Shown here: in pieces, positions 33,984 through 42,552 of the stretch
Layout of the letters: each line of letters begins with the position of its first letter
How positions within the stretch are numbered: position 1 is the first letter of the stretch
Assembly (NCBI GenBank): GCA_046295655.1
Contig: JBKBMT010000001.1
Location: forward strand, 62,001-126,000
Length of the DNA: 64,000 nt
Source of the DNA: JBKBMT01 sp046295655
GTDB lineage: Bacteria; Pseudomonadota; Alphaproteobacteria; Rhodobacterales; Rhodobacteraceae
Direction of reading: 5' to 3'
Notes under the pieces: model-generated
The model's database searches: none
Told to the model about the DNA's origin: nothing
Seen by the model: the letters and a program-made list of their open reading frames with translations, nothing else
Program-made: the position numbers and the translations under genes

Positions 33984-34991
33984 ATGACTATGACCTCGAT
34001 CGGCGATCTGGCCCGCAGCCTTACGCTGCAACGCACCGCGACGGCCGCCAAGGGCCGCATGAACGCCCTGATCGGCGCGCTTGGGTCGGGGCGGACAGAG
34101 GATCCGGGGCGCGCGCTGCGGGCCGACCTCGGGCCCGTCGCCGCCATGTCCGCAAGCCTTGCCCGGATCGAGGGCTGGCGCGCCGCGGCCCTTCAGACCG
34201 GACAGCACCTGTCGTCGATGCAGCAGGCGCTGGACAACTTCGATCGGCTCGCCGACGCCCTTTCCGGCCAGCTGATCGCCGCCGCGTCCGGCGGGTCTGA
34301 CGCGGTGACCGATCTGGCCGCCCGTGAGGCGCGGGAGAGCTTCGAGGCCCTTATCGGCACACTGAACGCCCGGGCGGGCGGCCGCAGCCTGTTCGCGGGC
34401 GCGGCGACCGAAGGTCCGGCCCTTGCCCCTGCCGCTGCGATCCTTGCCGAGCTTGCCGCCGCGACTGCGGGCGCGGTCTCGGCCGCCGACGCAAAGGCCG
34501 CAATCGACGCGTGGTTTTCGGCCCCCGCCGGCTTTGGTGCCACCGGCTATCGCGGCAGCGCGGCGCTCCTCGGCCCCGTCGGCGTGGGGCCGGATAGCCG
34601 GGTGATGATCGATGTGACCGCCGCCGACCCGGCCTTGCGCGACACGCTCGCAGCGGCCGCCCTTGCGGCGCTGGTGGGCGAGGGGCTGTTCGCCGGGCAG
34701 CCGGACCGTCGGCGCGCCGCCCTGCTGGCCTCGGGGACCGCGCTGATCGGAACGGCCGAGGGCAGGGCGGGCGTCGCGGGCCGGATCGGCCTTGCCGAAA
34801 ACCGGGTCGCGGCCGCCACGGCCCGAAACGAGGCCGAGGCATCAGGCCTTGCAATCGCGCGCGCCGGTCTTCTCGAGGCCGATCCCTTCGCCACCGCGAC
34901 CGAACTCGAGGCCGTCCGCACCCAGATCGAGATGATCCATGCACTGACTGCCCGGGTCTCGCGGCTGAGCCTGCTGGACCATCTGCGATGA
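33984..34991 (+). CDS. flgL: Flagellar hook-associated protein 3 (FlgL/flagellin-like)
   Basis: 335 residues, Ala-rich. N-terminal SIGDLARSLTLQRTATAAKGRMNALIGALG and C-terminal EADPFATATELEAVRTQIEMIHALTARVSRLSLLDHLR (in pieces) are the terminal D0/D1 helices shared by FlgL and flagellin; ENRVAAATARNEAEA precedes them. The middle is a short divergent domain. Forms the second hook-filament junction. Gene order after flgK supports FlgL. Ends 4 nt inside flgI. Confidence 0.9.
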   Translation: MTMTSIGDLARSLTLQRTATAAKGRMNALIGALGSGRTEDPGRALRADLGPVAAMSASLARIEGWRAAALQTGQHLSSMQQALDNFDRLADALSGQLIAAASGGSDAVTDLAAREARESFEALIGTLNARAGGRSLFAGAATEGPALAPAAAILAELAAATAGAVSAADAKAAIDAWFSAPAGFGATGYRGSAALLGPVGVGPDSRVMIDVTAADPALRDTLAAAALAALVGEGLFAGQPDRRRAALLASGTALIGTAEGRAGVAGRIGLAENRVAAATARNEAEASGLAIARAGLLEADPFATATELEAVRTQIEMIHALTARVSRLSLLDHLR

Positions 34992-36109
34992 AGACGCTGC
35001 GTCTCTTATCCCGGCTGTGTGTCGCCCTCGCGGTGGCGGGCTGCCTGGCCCTGCCGCTGGCGGCCGGACCGGTGCGCCTGAAGGATCTGGTCGAATTCGA
35101 CGGCGTGCGCGGCAACGATCTGGTCGGATACGGCCTCGTCGTGGGGCTCAACGGCACCGGAGACAGTATCCGGAACGCGCCGTTCACCGAAGAGATCATG
35201 GCCAATCTTCTGGAACGACTGGGCGTCAATGTGGCGGGTGAGCAATTCCGGCCGCGGAACGTTGCGGCGGTGCTGGTGACCGCGACGCTGCCGCCCTTTG
35301 CCCGCTCGGGCGGCCGGATCGACGTCACCGTTTCGGCGATCGGCGATGCAAAGAGCCTGTTGGGCGGCACGCTGGTGATGACCCCGCTGAACGGCGCCGA
35401 CGGGCGCATCTATGCCGTGGCCCAGGGCGCGATAATCTCGGGCGGCATTGCGGCGCAGGCACAGGCGGCGCAGGTGGTCCAGGGCGTTCCGACCGCCGGA
35501 GCGATCCCCGGCGGCGGCCGAATCGAGCGCGAGGTGGATTTCGACTTCGCACAGCTCGACTCGCTTCGTCTTGCGCTGCGGGTCCCGGACTTCACCACCG
35601 CCGGCCGTATCGAGGCTGCCGTCAACGCCGAGTTCGGCCGGCCGGTCGCGCTGATGCTCGATTCCGGCACGATCGCGGTTGATATTGCCGCGACGCGACA
35701 GCGCTCGCCGGCGCATGTCCTGGGGCGGATCGAGAATCTGTCGATCCTTCCGGAAACCCGCGCCCGGGTCGTCGTCGATCAGCGCTCGGGCACCATCGTG
35801 ATGGGGGCCGATGTCCGGATCAGCCGGGTCGCCGTGGCGCAGGGTGGTCTGACGCTCCGGGTCGAGGAAATGCCAGCGGTGGTCCAGCCGAACCCGTTCT
35901 CGCCCGGCGAGACGATCGTCGTGCCGCGCAGCGTCGCAGGGATCGAACAGCCGCCCGGGACCGGGCTTGCCGAAATCTCCGGCTCCACCTCGCTGTCCGA
36001 GATCGTCGCCGGCCTCAACGCGCTGGGCGTCGCGCCGCGCGACCTGATCGACATTCTCAAGAGCATCAGCGCCGCCGGTGCGCTGCATGCGGAACTGATC
36101 GTCAGGTAG
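34988..36109 (+). CDS. flgI: Flagellar P-ring protein FlgI
   Basis: 373 residues with a signal peptide (about residues 1-27, LALPLAAGPV). The mature start RLKDLVEFDGVRGNDLVGYGLVVGLNGTGD is diagnostic, as is the C-terminus LSEIVAGLNALGVAPRDLIDILKSISAAGALHAELIVR (in pieces). Forms the periplasmic P-ring around the rod, assembled with FlgA (not seen here). Last gene of the flagellar run; no flgH or flgJ follows, only about 700 bp without a recognisable gene. Confidence 0.97.
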   Translation: MKTLRLLSRLCVALAVAGCLALPLAAGPVRLKDLVEFDGVRGNDLVGYGLVVGLNGTGDSIRNAPFTEEIMANLLERLGVNVAGEQFRPRNVAAVLVTATLPPFARSGGRIDVTVSAIGDAKSLLGGTLVMTPLNGADGRIYAVAQGAIISGGIAAQAQAAQVVQGVPTAGAIPGGGRIEREVDFDFAQLDSLRLALRVPDFTTAGRIEAAVNAEFGRPVALMLDSGTIAVDIAATRQRSPAHVLGRIENLSILPETRARVVVDQRSGTIVMGADVRISRVAVAQGGLTLRVEEMPAVVQPNPFSPGETIVVPRSVAGIEQPPGTGLAEISGSTSLSEIVAGLNALGVAPRDLIDILKSISAAGALHAELIVR

Positions 36110-36815
36110 CGTGGGACGAGGCGGCGACAGGGCAATCGCGACGGCCGGGATCGTCGCACCCTGACCGGCGGGACCTGCCGGGCGGGCGGGCCCGGCGCCG
36201 GCAGTGCGATCCGGGATCGACCCCCGGCCGCGGCCGGTCGCGAGCGGAGCTGCCGGATATGCTGCGGGCCGGACCGGCAGAGGACCCTGACGGATCCCGC
36301 GCGGTGCGCATCGGCTTGCCACGGCGAGCGACAGGGCCGCTGACCGCCGGATGGCGCCCGGGACGGGGGATCGTGGTGCAACGACCGGATCGATACCGCC
36401 GAGTGCGCTTGTGGCGGGCCGAGCCGCGGTCGCTTCGCGATGGACAGCCGGTGCCCGGGCGCGCAACATCCCGTCGAACCCGTGCCGGAACCGGACCGAT
36501 GAATGCCGCCTCTGCCTTCCGCCGGAACCGGACGGCCATCCTCCGTGCCGGACGCTCCGGCGATCCTGCGCCGGACCGGTCGCATCGCTGCGGTCCGGAT
36601 GGAGCCTTGCACCCCGGCCGGACCGCATGTTCCGCGACGCCGCACGGACGAGACCTGTGCCACCGGATCCAGGCGGTTCCCCCGCGCCGCGCCCGGGGCG
36701 GGAGGGCAGGACCGGTCTTCGAACGGCCTGCGGCACCGAACCGGCGCGGCCGTGCGATGCACCCTGTCTGCAACCACCCTCGGGCCGGGGGCCGGATCAA
36801 CCCGAGGTCGGCCGG
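36110..36815. other. 706-bp stretch without a recognisable gene
   Basis: No reading frame on either strand gives a plausible protein: the open frames here translate to Arg/Pro/Gly-rich shadow sequence. The stretch has a strikingly dense scatter of CCGG tetramers (over 30 in 706 bp, mostly ACCGG or GCCGG). It may be a decayed gene, a long leader of the DsbA-like gene, or a structured noncoding segment. No tandem repeat, tRNA or insertion-sequence end was seen. Confidence 0.6.
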
Positions 36816-37592
36816 ATGAACGATCGTCCCGGTCCGGGAGGCGGCCTGTGGTCGGTGGTGGCGCCGATGATCCTTGTCGCGGGACTGCTTGCCGTGCTGC
36901 TGGCCGTCTGGCTGCGCGGATCGTTCGGAACGGGGCCGGAAACCCGGCCGCTGGAGGATCTGCCACCCTTCCGGACCCTCGTCGGCCCGACGAACCCGGC
37001 GATCTCGGCAACCGGGCCGCTGACGGGGATCGAGGGCGAGGCGAGCCTTGATGAGATCCGAATCTCCCTGCGCAGGGCACCCTGTCCGATCCTGTTCGGC
37101 GACGGACCGGCCGAGGCCGTCCCCGTTGCCGTCTTTACCGAACATCGCTGCCCGCACTGCCGCGCGCTGGAGGCCGACCTGGACGCGCTTGCCGCGCGCC
37201 GAGATCTGTCCTTCCGGATCACCTATCACGACCTGCCGATCTTCGGGCAATCCTCGGTGACCGCTGCGCGGGCGGCCCTGGCGGCCGAGCGCCAGGGCGC
37301 GGATGTGGCCATGCGGCAGCGCCTGCTGCGCTCCGGCCTCGTGGTGGACCGGGCCTATGTCGCGACGGTGGCGCAATCGTTGGGGCTGGATCCGGATCGC
37401 CTGCTTGCCGACATGGACCGGCCGGAGGTGACCCGGCGGCTGGAGCGGACCCGCGAGGTCGCGGCGGCGCTGGGGATCGGCGGGACACCCGGGCTGGTGA
37501 TCGGGCGCACGGTGGCTTTCGGCCGCCTGCCGCCCGATCATATCGCACGGATCATCCGCGCCGAGGCCGCCGCCCCGCCGCTTTGCGACTGA
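36816..37592 (+). CDS. Membrane-anchored DsbA-like thiol-disulfide protein
   Basis: 258 residues. One N-terminal membrane segment (about residues 13-33) then a periplasmic thioredoxin-fold domain with the active site C112-P-H-C115 in TEHRCPHCRALEADLDAL. The cis-proline loop is GIGGTPGLVIG. CPHC is the DsbA/Com1-type motif, suggesting dithiol oxidase or disulfide reduction in the periplasm; Com1-like DsbA proteins share the LDP-helix layout seen here (SLGLDPDRLLADM). The stop overlaps-abuts the convergent gene's stop (TGATCA). Partner DsbB not in the window. Confidence 0.88.
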   Translation: MNDRPGPGGGLWSVVAPMILVAGLLAVLLAVWLRGSFGTGPETRPLEDLPPFRTLVGPTNPAISATGPLTGIEGEASLDEIRISLRRAPCPILFGDGPAEAVPVAVFTEHRCPHCRALEADLDALAARRDLSFRITYHDLPIFGQSSVTAARAALAAERQGADVAMRQRLLRSGLVVDRAYVATVAQSLGLDPDRLLADMDRPEVTRRLERTREVAAALGIGGTPGLVIGRTVAFGRLPPDHIARIIRAEAAAPPLCD

Positions 37593-38924
37593 TCAGTAGC
37601 AACTGGTCCCGCAGGCCGGCGGCATCGGGCTGGGCGGTGTCACGGCGGCGCCGCCCAGATGGCAGAGTCCTCCACAACCGACGCCTTCGTTGTTCACCCA
37701 GCCCGGCCGCGGCGGGGTGCCGGAGAGCGGTGTGTAGCGCGTGTGCACGACCGACGAGTTCGGCTGCGTGACCGGGTTCACCACCACCTCGACCTGCAGG
37801 GTCAGGTTCGCCGCATTGCTGCCACCGGGTGCGGCGCAGCCGACCCCCGGCTTTCCACCGCGCAGAAGCCGGCACCAGGTCGCATCGTCGGGTGCGATCA
37901 GATAGACGTTGTTGCCCTTGTGGCAGGTGGTGCAGTTCTCGTTCAGGTTCGATCCGTCCTGCAACTCGCGGATCCGCAGCACGTTGACGTCCCACGGCAG
38001 CCGCTGTCCGGTGTTACGGTCGATGTTGTCCCAGAAGCAGGCGTTGCCGGTGCCCGCGCCCTGGCAGATGATCCCGGCAAGCTGCGCCGTGCCGGCCGCG
38101 TTGCGCCGCGGCAGGGCGACGCAGGCACCCCGGCGATGCGGCGAGGCCCAGGTCCAGACCTCGGCGAACTGACCGGGGCTGAGCAGGTTCTGCGTCAGCG
38201 TTCCCTGCGAGGTCCAGGCCGAGCCGGAGATCGAGAAATCCGGCGGAACCGGCACGCCCGCGTTGACGCAATCGTTCATGTAGGGCGTGTTCCAGAACGC
38301 GATCAGGATGTCGCGCAGCCGCTTGTGGACCAAGAGGATATCATCGCGCAGAGCCTTGAACGGCTTCGCCACCAGGATGTAGTTGTCCAACAGGAACTGC
38401 GCCCGCCACAGGATCGCGCTTCGCCGCGCGTCGCCAAGGCGGAAGGCGTAGGCCTCGATCAGAAGGTGGCGCAACGCCGCGGCCTCGACCGGTTCGAGCT
38501 TTTGCAGAAGCTCGCCGGCCTCGACCTCCTTTATCAGGGCCTGCAACCGTTCGTCCGCCTCGCGCGGCAGATCGCCGTCGGGCCGCCCCGCGCGCGCCGC
38601 CTCCAGCAGTTCGGCCTGAAGCTCGAGGACTTCCGGAAAGTTCAGTTCGACCCGCCGGCCCTCGATGTCGAACAGAACCCCGTGGCCCGAAAGCGCCATC
38701 CGCTTCTGAAAGCCGAAGCGCAGGTCCGTCTTCAGCTCGTCGGGGATGAGCACCGCCGCATCGGGCGGAACCTCGACCTGGAAATGACGCTCGGGGCGCT
38801 TGGTCAGATAGAATTCGATCTGCGCAGCCAGATCGCGATGAAAGCTGCGCTGATCGCGGTCCTGTGCGGTCGCCGGGGTTGCGGCCACCATGGCAAGGAG
38901 AACGAAAGCCGTCACGCGGTGCAT
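37593..38924 (-). CDS. Unfamiliar secreted protein with CxxCH and CxxxCH motifs
   Basis: 443 residues with a cleavable signal peptide (about residues 1-21, ATPATAQD). The N-terminal half (residues 25-210) is helical and Leu/Glu/Arg rich; the C-terminal half is Cys-rich. C331-T-T-C334-H335 is a standard heme c attachment motif; C416-G-G-L-C420-H421 is a CxxxCH variant near the C-terminus, followed by two more Cys (C438, C442). Other Cys pairs (in FWNTPYMNDC, RRGAC, IICQGAG, NACFW, TWCRLL, GVGC) could form disulfides. I do not recognise the family. It faces ilvD across 156 nt and stands alone; a periplasmic electron-transfer role is only an inference. Confidence 0.8.
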   Translation of the reverse strand: MHRVTAFVLLAMVAATPATAQDRDQRSFHRDLAAQIEFYLTKRPERHFQVEVPPDAAVLIPDELKTDLRFGFQKRMALSGHGVLFDIEGRRVELNFPEVLELQAELLEAARAGRPDGDLPREADERLQALIKEVEAGELLQKLEPVEAAALRHLLIEAYAFRLGDARRSAILWRAQFLLDNYILVAKPFKALRDDILLVHKRLRDILIAFWNTPYMNDCVNAGVPVPPDFSISGSAWTSQGTLTQNLLSPGQFAEVWTWASPHRRGACVALPRRNAAGTAQLAGIICQGAGTGNACFWDNIDRNTGQRLPWDVNVLRIRELQDGSNLNENCTTCHKGNNVYLIAPDDATWCRLLRGGKPGVGCAAPGGSNAANLTLQVEVVVNPVTQPNSSVVHTRYTPLSGTPPRPGWVNNEGVGCGGLCHLGGAAVTPPSPMPPACGTSCY

Positions 38925-38979
38925 GGATTCACCTCAAAGCAGTTCTGAACTAAAAAGAAACAATCTGCGCGAGCATCGC

Positions 38980-39004
38980 ACGCTTGCCCGAGTCGCTCAA
39001 GCGT
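38980..39004. promoter_or_regulatory. Perfect 7-11-7 inverted repeat upstream of ilvD
   Basis: ACGCTTG at 38980-38986 and CAAGCGT at 38998-39004 are exact inverted copies separated by 11 nt, within the 156-nt divergent region between the heme-motif protein gene and ilvD (about 75 nt upstream of the ilvD ATG). Could be an operator for either gene or a leader hairpin of the ilvD transcript. Confidence 0.4.
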
Positions 39005-39080
39005 CTTGATCGGCCCTGCTTGTGCCAGTGCCGCCAAGCATCTATCCCTGCCAGCGATCTGATGCCCAAGGGGGACTGCC

Positions 39081-40814
39081 ATGACCAACCAGCGTTTCGA
39101 CAAGTCGAGACTGCCCAGCCGCCATGTGACCGAGGGCCCGGCCCGCGCCCCGCACCGCAGCTACTTCTACGCCATGGGCATCACCGAGGAAGAAATCCAT
39201 CAGCCCTGGGTGGGCGTCGCCACCTGCTGGAACGAGGCCGCGCCTTGCAACATCGCGCTGAATCGTCAGGCTCAGGTGGTCAAGCACGGGGTCAAGAAGG
39301 CCGGCGGCACCCCGCGCGAGTTCACCACGATCACCGTCACCGACGGCATCGCCATGGGGCACGAGGGCATGCGGTCGAGCCTCGCCAGCCGCGAGGCGAT
39401 CGCCGATACGGTCGAACTGACGATGCGCGGCCACTGCTACGATGCCCTTGTCGGTCTTGCAGGCTGCGACAAGAGCCTGCCGGGCATGATGATGGCCATG
39501 GTCCGGCTGAACGTGCCCAGCGTGTTCATCTATGGCGGTTCGATCCTGCCTGGCCGGCTGAACGGCCAGGACGTCACCGTGCAGGATGTGTTCGAGGCGG
39601 TCGGCAGGCATCAGGCGGGCAACTATTCCGACGCGGAACTGGCGATCCTGGAGCGCGTGGCCTGTCCCAGCGCAGGCGCCTGCGGGGGACAGTTCACCGC
39701 CAACACCATGGCCTGCGTGTCCGAGGCCATCGGTCTGGCGCTGCCCAACTCCTCGGGTGCTCCCGCCCCCTACGAATCCCGCGACCAGTATTGCGAGGCG
39801 TCCGGCGTGGCGGTCATGAACCTGATCGAGAAGAACATCCGCGCCCGCGACATCGTTACCCGCAAGTCGCTCGAGAACGCCGCGCGGGTCGTGGCCTGCA
39901 CCGGCGGATCCACCAACGCGGGCCTGCACCTGCCGGCCATCGCCCATGAGGCGGGGATCGACTTCGACCTGTTCGATGTCTGCGACATCTTCCGCGACAC
40001 GCCCTATTTCGTGGATCTCAAGCCCGGCGGGAAGTATGTGGCCAAGGATCTTTACGAAGCAGGCGGCGTCCCGGTGGTGATGAAGGAACTGCGCAAGCTC
40101 GGCCTCATCCACGAGGATTGCGTGACCGCCACCGGTCGCACGATGGGCGAGGAGCTGGACCTGGTCGCGCGAGAGGCCGACGGCCGCGTGATCTATCCCG
40201 CTGCCACACCGATCACCCGGACCGGAGGCGTGGTCGGGCTGCGGGGCAACCTGGCCCCCGACGGCGCGATCGTCAAGGTCGCCGGCATGAGCGAGGAGGA
40301 ACAGGTGTTCACCGGCCCCGCCCGTGTGTTCGAATGCGAGCAGGACGCCTTCGAGGCGGTTCAGAAGCGCGGCTACAGGGAAGGCGAGGTGATCGTGATC
40401 CGCAACGAGGGGCCCGCCGGCGGTCCGGGCATGCGCGAGATGCTGGCCACCACCGCCGCTCTGTCGGGTCAGGGCATGGGCAAGAAGGTCGCGCTCATCA
40501 CCGACGGCCGGTTCTCAGGGGCCACACGGGGCTTCTGCGTCGGCCATGTGGGGCCCGAGGCGGCGCATGGCGGACCCATCGCGCTGTTGCGGGACGGCGA
40601 CATGATCACCATCAACGCCCTGACAGGGGAGCTTTCGGTCGATCTGTCCGATGCCGAACTGGCCGAGCGTCGCAAGGCATGGACGGGTCCGCGCAAGACC
40701 GATTACGCATCCGGCGCGCTCTGGAAATACGCCCAGCAGGTCGGCGGTGCACGTCTTGGCGCCGTCACCCATCCCGGCGCCCGTGCGGAGACGCATGTCT
40801 ACATGGACCAGTGA
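39081..40814 (+). CDS. ilvD: Dihydroxy-acid dehydratase
   Basis: 577 residues. The Fe-S cysteines lie in VATCWNEAAPCN, AGCDKSLPGMMMAM and CPSAGACGGQFTANTMA; the C-terminal RFSGATRGFCVGHVGPEA and the EGPAGGPGM stretch match IlvD rather than 6-phosphogluconate dehydratase (Edd). Dehydrates 2,3-dihydroxy acids in Ile/Val/pantothenate synthesis. Strong ribosome site (GGGGGA 8-13 nt upstream). The length and the long-form spacing fit the [2Fe-2S] group. Stands alone, followed by hairpins. Confidence 0.94.
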   Translation: MTNQRFDKSRLPSRHVTEGPARAPHRSYFYAMGITEEEIHQPWVGVATCWNEAAPCNIALNRQAQVVKHGVKKAGGTPREFTTITVTDGIAMGHEGMRSSLASREAIADTVELTMRGHCYDALVGLAGCDKSLPGMMMAMVRLNVPSVFIYGGSILPGRLNGQDVTVQDVFEAVGRHQAGNYSDAELAILERVACPSAGACGGQFTANTMACVSEAIGLALPNSSGAPAPYESRDQYCEASGVAVMNLIEKNIRARDIVTRKSLENAARVVACTGGSTNAGLHLPAIAHEAGIDFDLFDVCDIFRDTPYFVDLKPGGKYVAKDLYEAGGVPVVMKELRKLGLIHEDCVTATGRTMGEELDLVAREADGRVIYPAATPITRTGGVVGLRGNLAPDGAIVKVAGMSEEEQVFTGPARVFECEQDAFEAVQKRGYREGEVIVIRNEGPAGGPGMREMLATTAALSGQGMGKKVALITDGRFSGATRGFCVGHVGPEAAHGGPIALLRDGDMITINALTGELSVDLSDAELAERRKAWTGPRKTDYASGALWKYAQQVGGARLGAVTHPGARAETHVYMDQ

Positions 40815-40844
40815 CCGCCCCTGTTGCTACCGTATCCCGGAGGC

Positions 40845-40888
40845 ACGGCAAAGCCGTGGCGCCGCGCTGTTGCAGCTTGCAGCGGCGT
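40845..40888 (+). terminator. Two hairpins after ilvD
   Basis: CACGGC-AAA-GCCGTG (40845-40859) is followed at once by CGCCGC-16 nt-GCGGCG (40861-40888). Both are GC-rich and lack a T-run, so they may slow decay or act with Rho rather than terminate intrinsically. They fill most of the gap to the next gene. Confidence 0.35.
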
Positions 40889-40917
40889 AGCGGAACGGTA
40901 ACCATGCTGTTGCCATT

Positions 40918-41736
40918 ATGGAAACGGCGCCGGCGAAGGTGCCGGTCTGGGGCATGCGCGCGATGGGCGGCTGGACAGGCGGCATGATCGACCGGATGGT
41001 GCAGGCGCGCAGCCTGCGCCGCTGGCGCCGCATTGCCGAAGACGCAGGAAAACTTGACGTCGGCGCCCTGCGGGAGCTGCGCGGGCAGGCCCGCGCGCAG
41101 CGTCGGCAGATCGACAGGCTTCTGCACGTCGCGGAGGGCCGGCTCGCCCTGCCGCTGGCCGGGCCGAACCCGGTCCCCCGCCCCGCGACCGCGGACTGGG
41201 CATGGCGTCCGCCGCTTTGGTCCGGGCCGATCGGCATCGCGGGTATCGCCGGGGTCGAGAACCGGACCACGATCACCGAGGGCGCGACCTTCTTTCACGA
41301 TTGCCGCATAAGCGAGATCGTGGCCCGCCAGATCCGCAACACCCGGCAGGAGGATCTGGCACCCTATGGGCTGCGGCTGGATGTGTTCCGGTTCGACGGC
41401 AGCTTCCTGTCGCTGGCGCTGGACCTGCCCGATACCGGGGTCGCGGGGCTACGCACGCGGCATCTGGTCCGGCTGGAGGCAACGATCGAACTGGAGAAAC
41501 CGCTGGAGATCTTCGCGCGCTTGAACGTCAAGCATGGTCCGAATGTCGAGAATGTGGTGCGCGAGATCGACCTGCGCGAACCCCGGGCAGTGATCGACTT
41601 CGACCTCTTCTATACCCGGATGAACGAGAAACGGGTGGAGAAGGCCTGGATCGACCTGATCTTCGAGGGTGCCGAGCTGAACGAGATTACCCTGCGCGAC
41701 GTGACGCTCAGTCGCAGGCCGAGGGCCGACCTGTGA
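40918..41736 (+). CDS. Unknown protein of a Rhodobacterales family (DUF6478-like)
   Basis: 272 residues. A basic helical N-terminus (RRWRRIAEDAGKLDVGALRELRGQARAQRRQID, residues ~36-68, in pieces) is followed by a beta-rich domain with conserved-looking RPPLWSGPIGIAG and ITEGATFFHDCRISEIVARQIRNT. I recall this layout from a family annotated DUF6478 in Rhodobacterales; no function is known to me. No signal peptide. Its stop overlaps the GTG of the next gene, so the two are translationally coupled. Confidence 0.8.
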   Translation: METAPAKVPVWGMRAMGGWTGGMIDRMVQARSLRRWRRIAEDAGKLDVGALRELRGQARAQRRQIDRLLHVAEGRLALPLAGPNPVPRPATADWAWRPPLWSGPIGIAGIAGVENRTTITEGATFFHDCRISEIVARQIRNTRQEDLAPYGLRLDVFRFDGSFLSLALDLPDTGVAGLRTRHLVRLEATIELEKPLEIFARLNVKHGPNVENVVREIDLREPRAVIDFDLFYTRMNEKRVEKAWIDLIFEGAELNEITLRDVTLSRRPRADL

Positions 41737-42143
41737 AGGATACCGGGGACAGTGCGATGGACGTTCCGCGGTTGACCATGACCCGTCTGCGCGCAGGTAT
41801 CTGGGAAGGCGTGCTGACACAGCCGCCGGACGCACCCGAACCCGAGGTCGAGGTGGTGCTGCGCGGCCGGGCCCTGGCGGCGGTCTCGACCATGCGCAGC
41901 CCGGGGGCGCCGGGCGACTGGCTGCTGCGCATCCCGCTTGCGCCCGAAATGATCTCGGACGGGGTGCAGACCTTTGTCATCCGGCTCCTGCCTGCCGGGC
42001 TGACCCTCGGCCATTTCACCGTCATCGCCGGCGACGGTCTGGAAGAGGATCTGCGGGCCGAAGTCGATCTGCTTCGCGCCGAGCTGGACATGCTGAAACG
42101 CGCCTTCCGACGGCATTGCATCGAGACCAAGGGCGACGGTTGA
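41733..42143 (+). CDS. Unknown small protein coupled to the DUF6478-like gene
   Basis: 136 residues from GTG at 41733 (GTGA overlap, GAGG 8-11 nt before); an ATG at 41757 giving 128 residues is nearly as good. A beta-strand-rich first part (VLRGRALAAVSTM, WLLRIPLAPEM, QTFVIRLLPAG) and a short C-terminal coiled-coil-like helix (RAEVDLLRAELDMLKRAFRRHC). No family recognised. The helix could mediate oligomerisation or pairing with the product of the upstream gene, by inference. Confidence 0.65.
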   Translation: MKDTGDSAMDVPRLTMTRLRAGIWEGVLTQPPDAPEPEVEVVLRGRALAAVSTMRSPGAPGDWLLRIPLAPEMISDGVQTFVIRLLPAGLTLGHFTVIAGDGLEEDLRAEVDLLRAELDMLKRAFRRHCIETKGDG

Positions 42144-42174
42144 CAAGCACCGCACCGGGCACCAGAGAGACGCA

Positions 42175-42552
42175 ATGCTCGGAAACCTCCTCATGGTTGC
42201 CGCCGGCGGCGCGGCAGGGTCGGTGGCCCGCTATCTTGTCGTGATGGCGGGGGTGCGCGTCTATGGTCCCGGTTTTCCGGTCGGGACGCTGGCGGTCAAC
42301 GTGCTGGGCTGCTTCCTGATGGGCGTGCTCTGGGTCTGGCTGACGCAGACGGGCCGGCTTGCGGCGTCTCCGCTGCTGACGGCGGGGCTGCTGGGCGGGT
42401 TCACCACCTTCTCGACCTTCGCGCTGGACGCGCTGGGGTTGTGGGAACGCGGGGCGGTGGCGGCCGCGGCTGCCTACGTCGTTGCCTCGGTGCTGCTGTC
42501 GCTTCTGGCGGTGCTGGGCGGAGTGCTGCTGATGCGCGGGGCCCTGGCATGA
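42175..42552 (+). CDS. crcB: Fluoride efflux channel CrcB/Fluc
   Basis: 125 residues with four membrane helices. AAGGAAGSVARY near the start, GTLAVNVLGCFLMG (conserved Asn) and LGGFTTFSTFALD are the hallmark motifs of Fluc channels. Dual-topology dimer that exports fluoride. No fluoride riboswitch is recognisable upstream (31 nt gap to the previous gene). Stop overlaps the pseudouridine synthase start (ATGA). Confidence 0.95.
   Translation: MLGNLLMVAAGGAAGSVARYLVVMAGVRVYGPGFPVGTLAVNVLGCFLMGVLWVWLTQTGRLAASPLLTAGLLGGFTTFSTFALDALGLWERGAVAAAAAYVVASVLLSLLAVLGGVLLMRGALA

Noticed and set aside
36259..36819. 186-codon open frame in the gap after flgI
   Set aside because: Arg/Pro/Gly/Ala-rich with no start context, no domain and no ribosome site; I treat the gap as gene-free.
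39081..40814. 6-phosphogluconate dehydratase (Edd) instead of IlvD
   Set aside because: The C-terminal and Fe-S motif context matches IlvD better; no Entner-Doudoroff genes adjoin it.
42144..42174. Fluoride riboswitch before crcB
   Set aside because: Only 31 nt separate crcB from the previous gene and none of the conserved riboswitch core is present.
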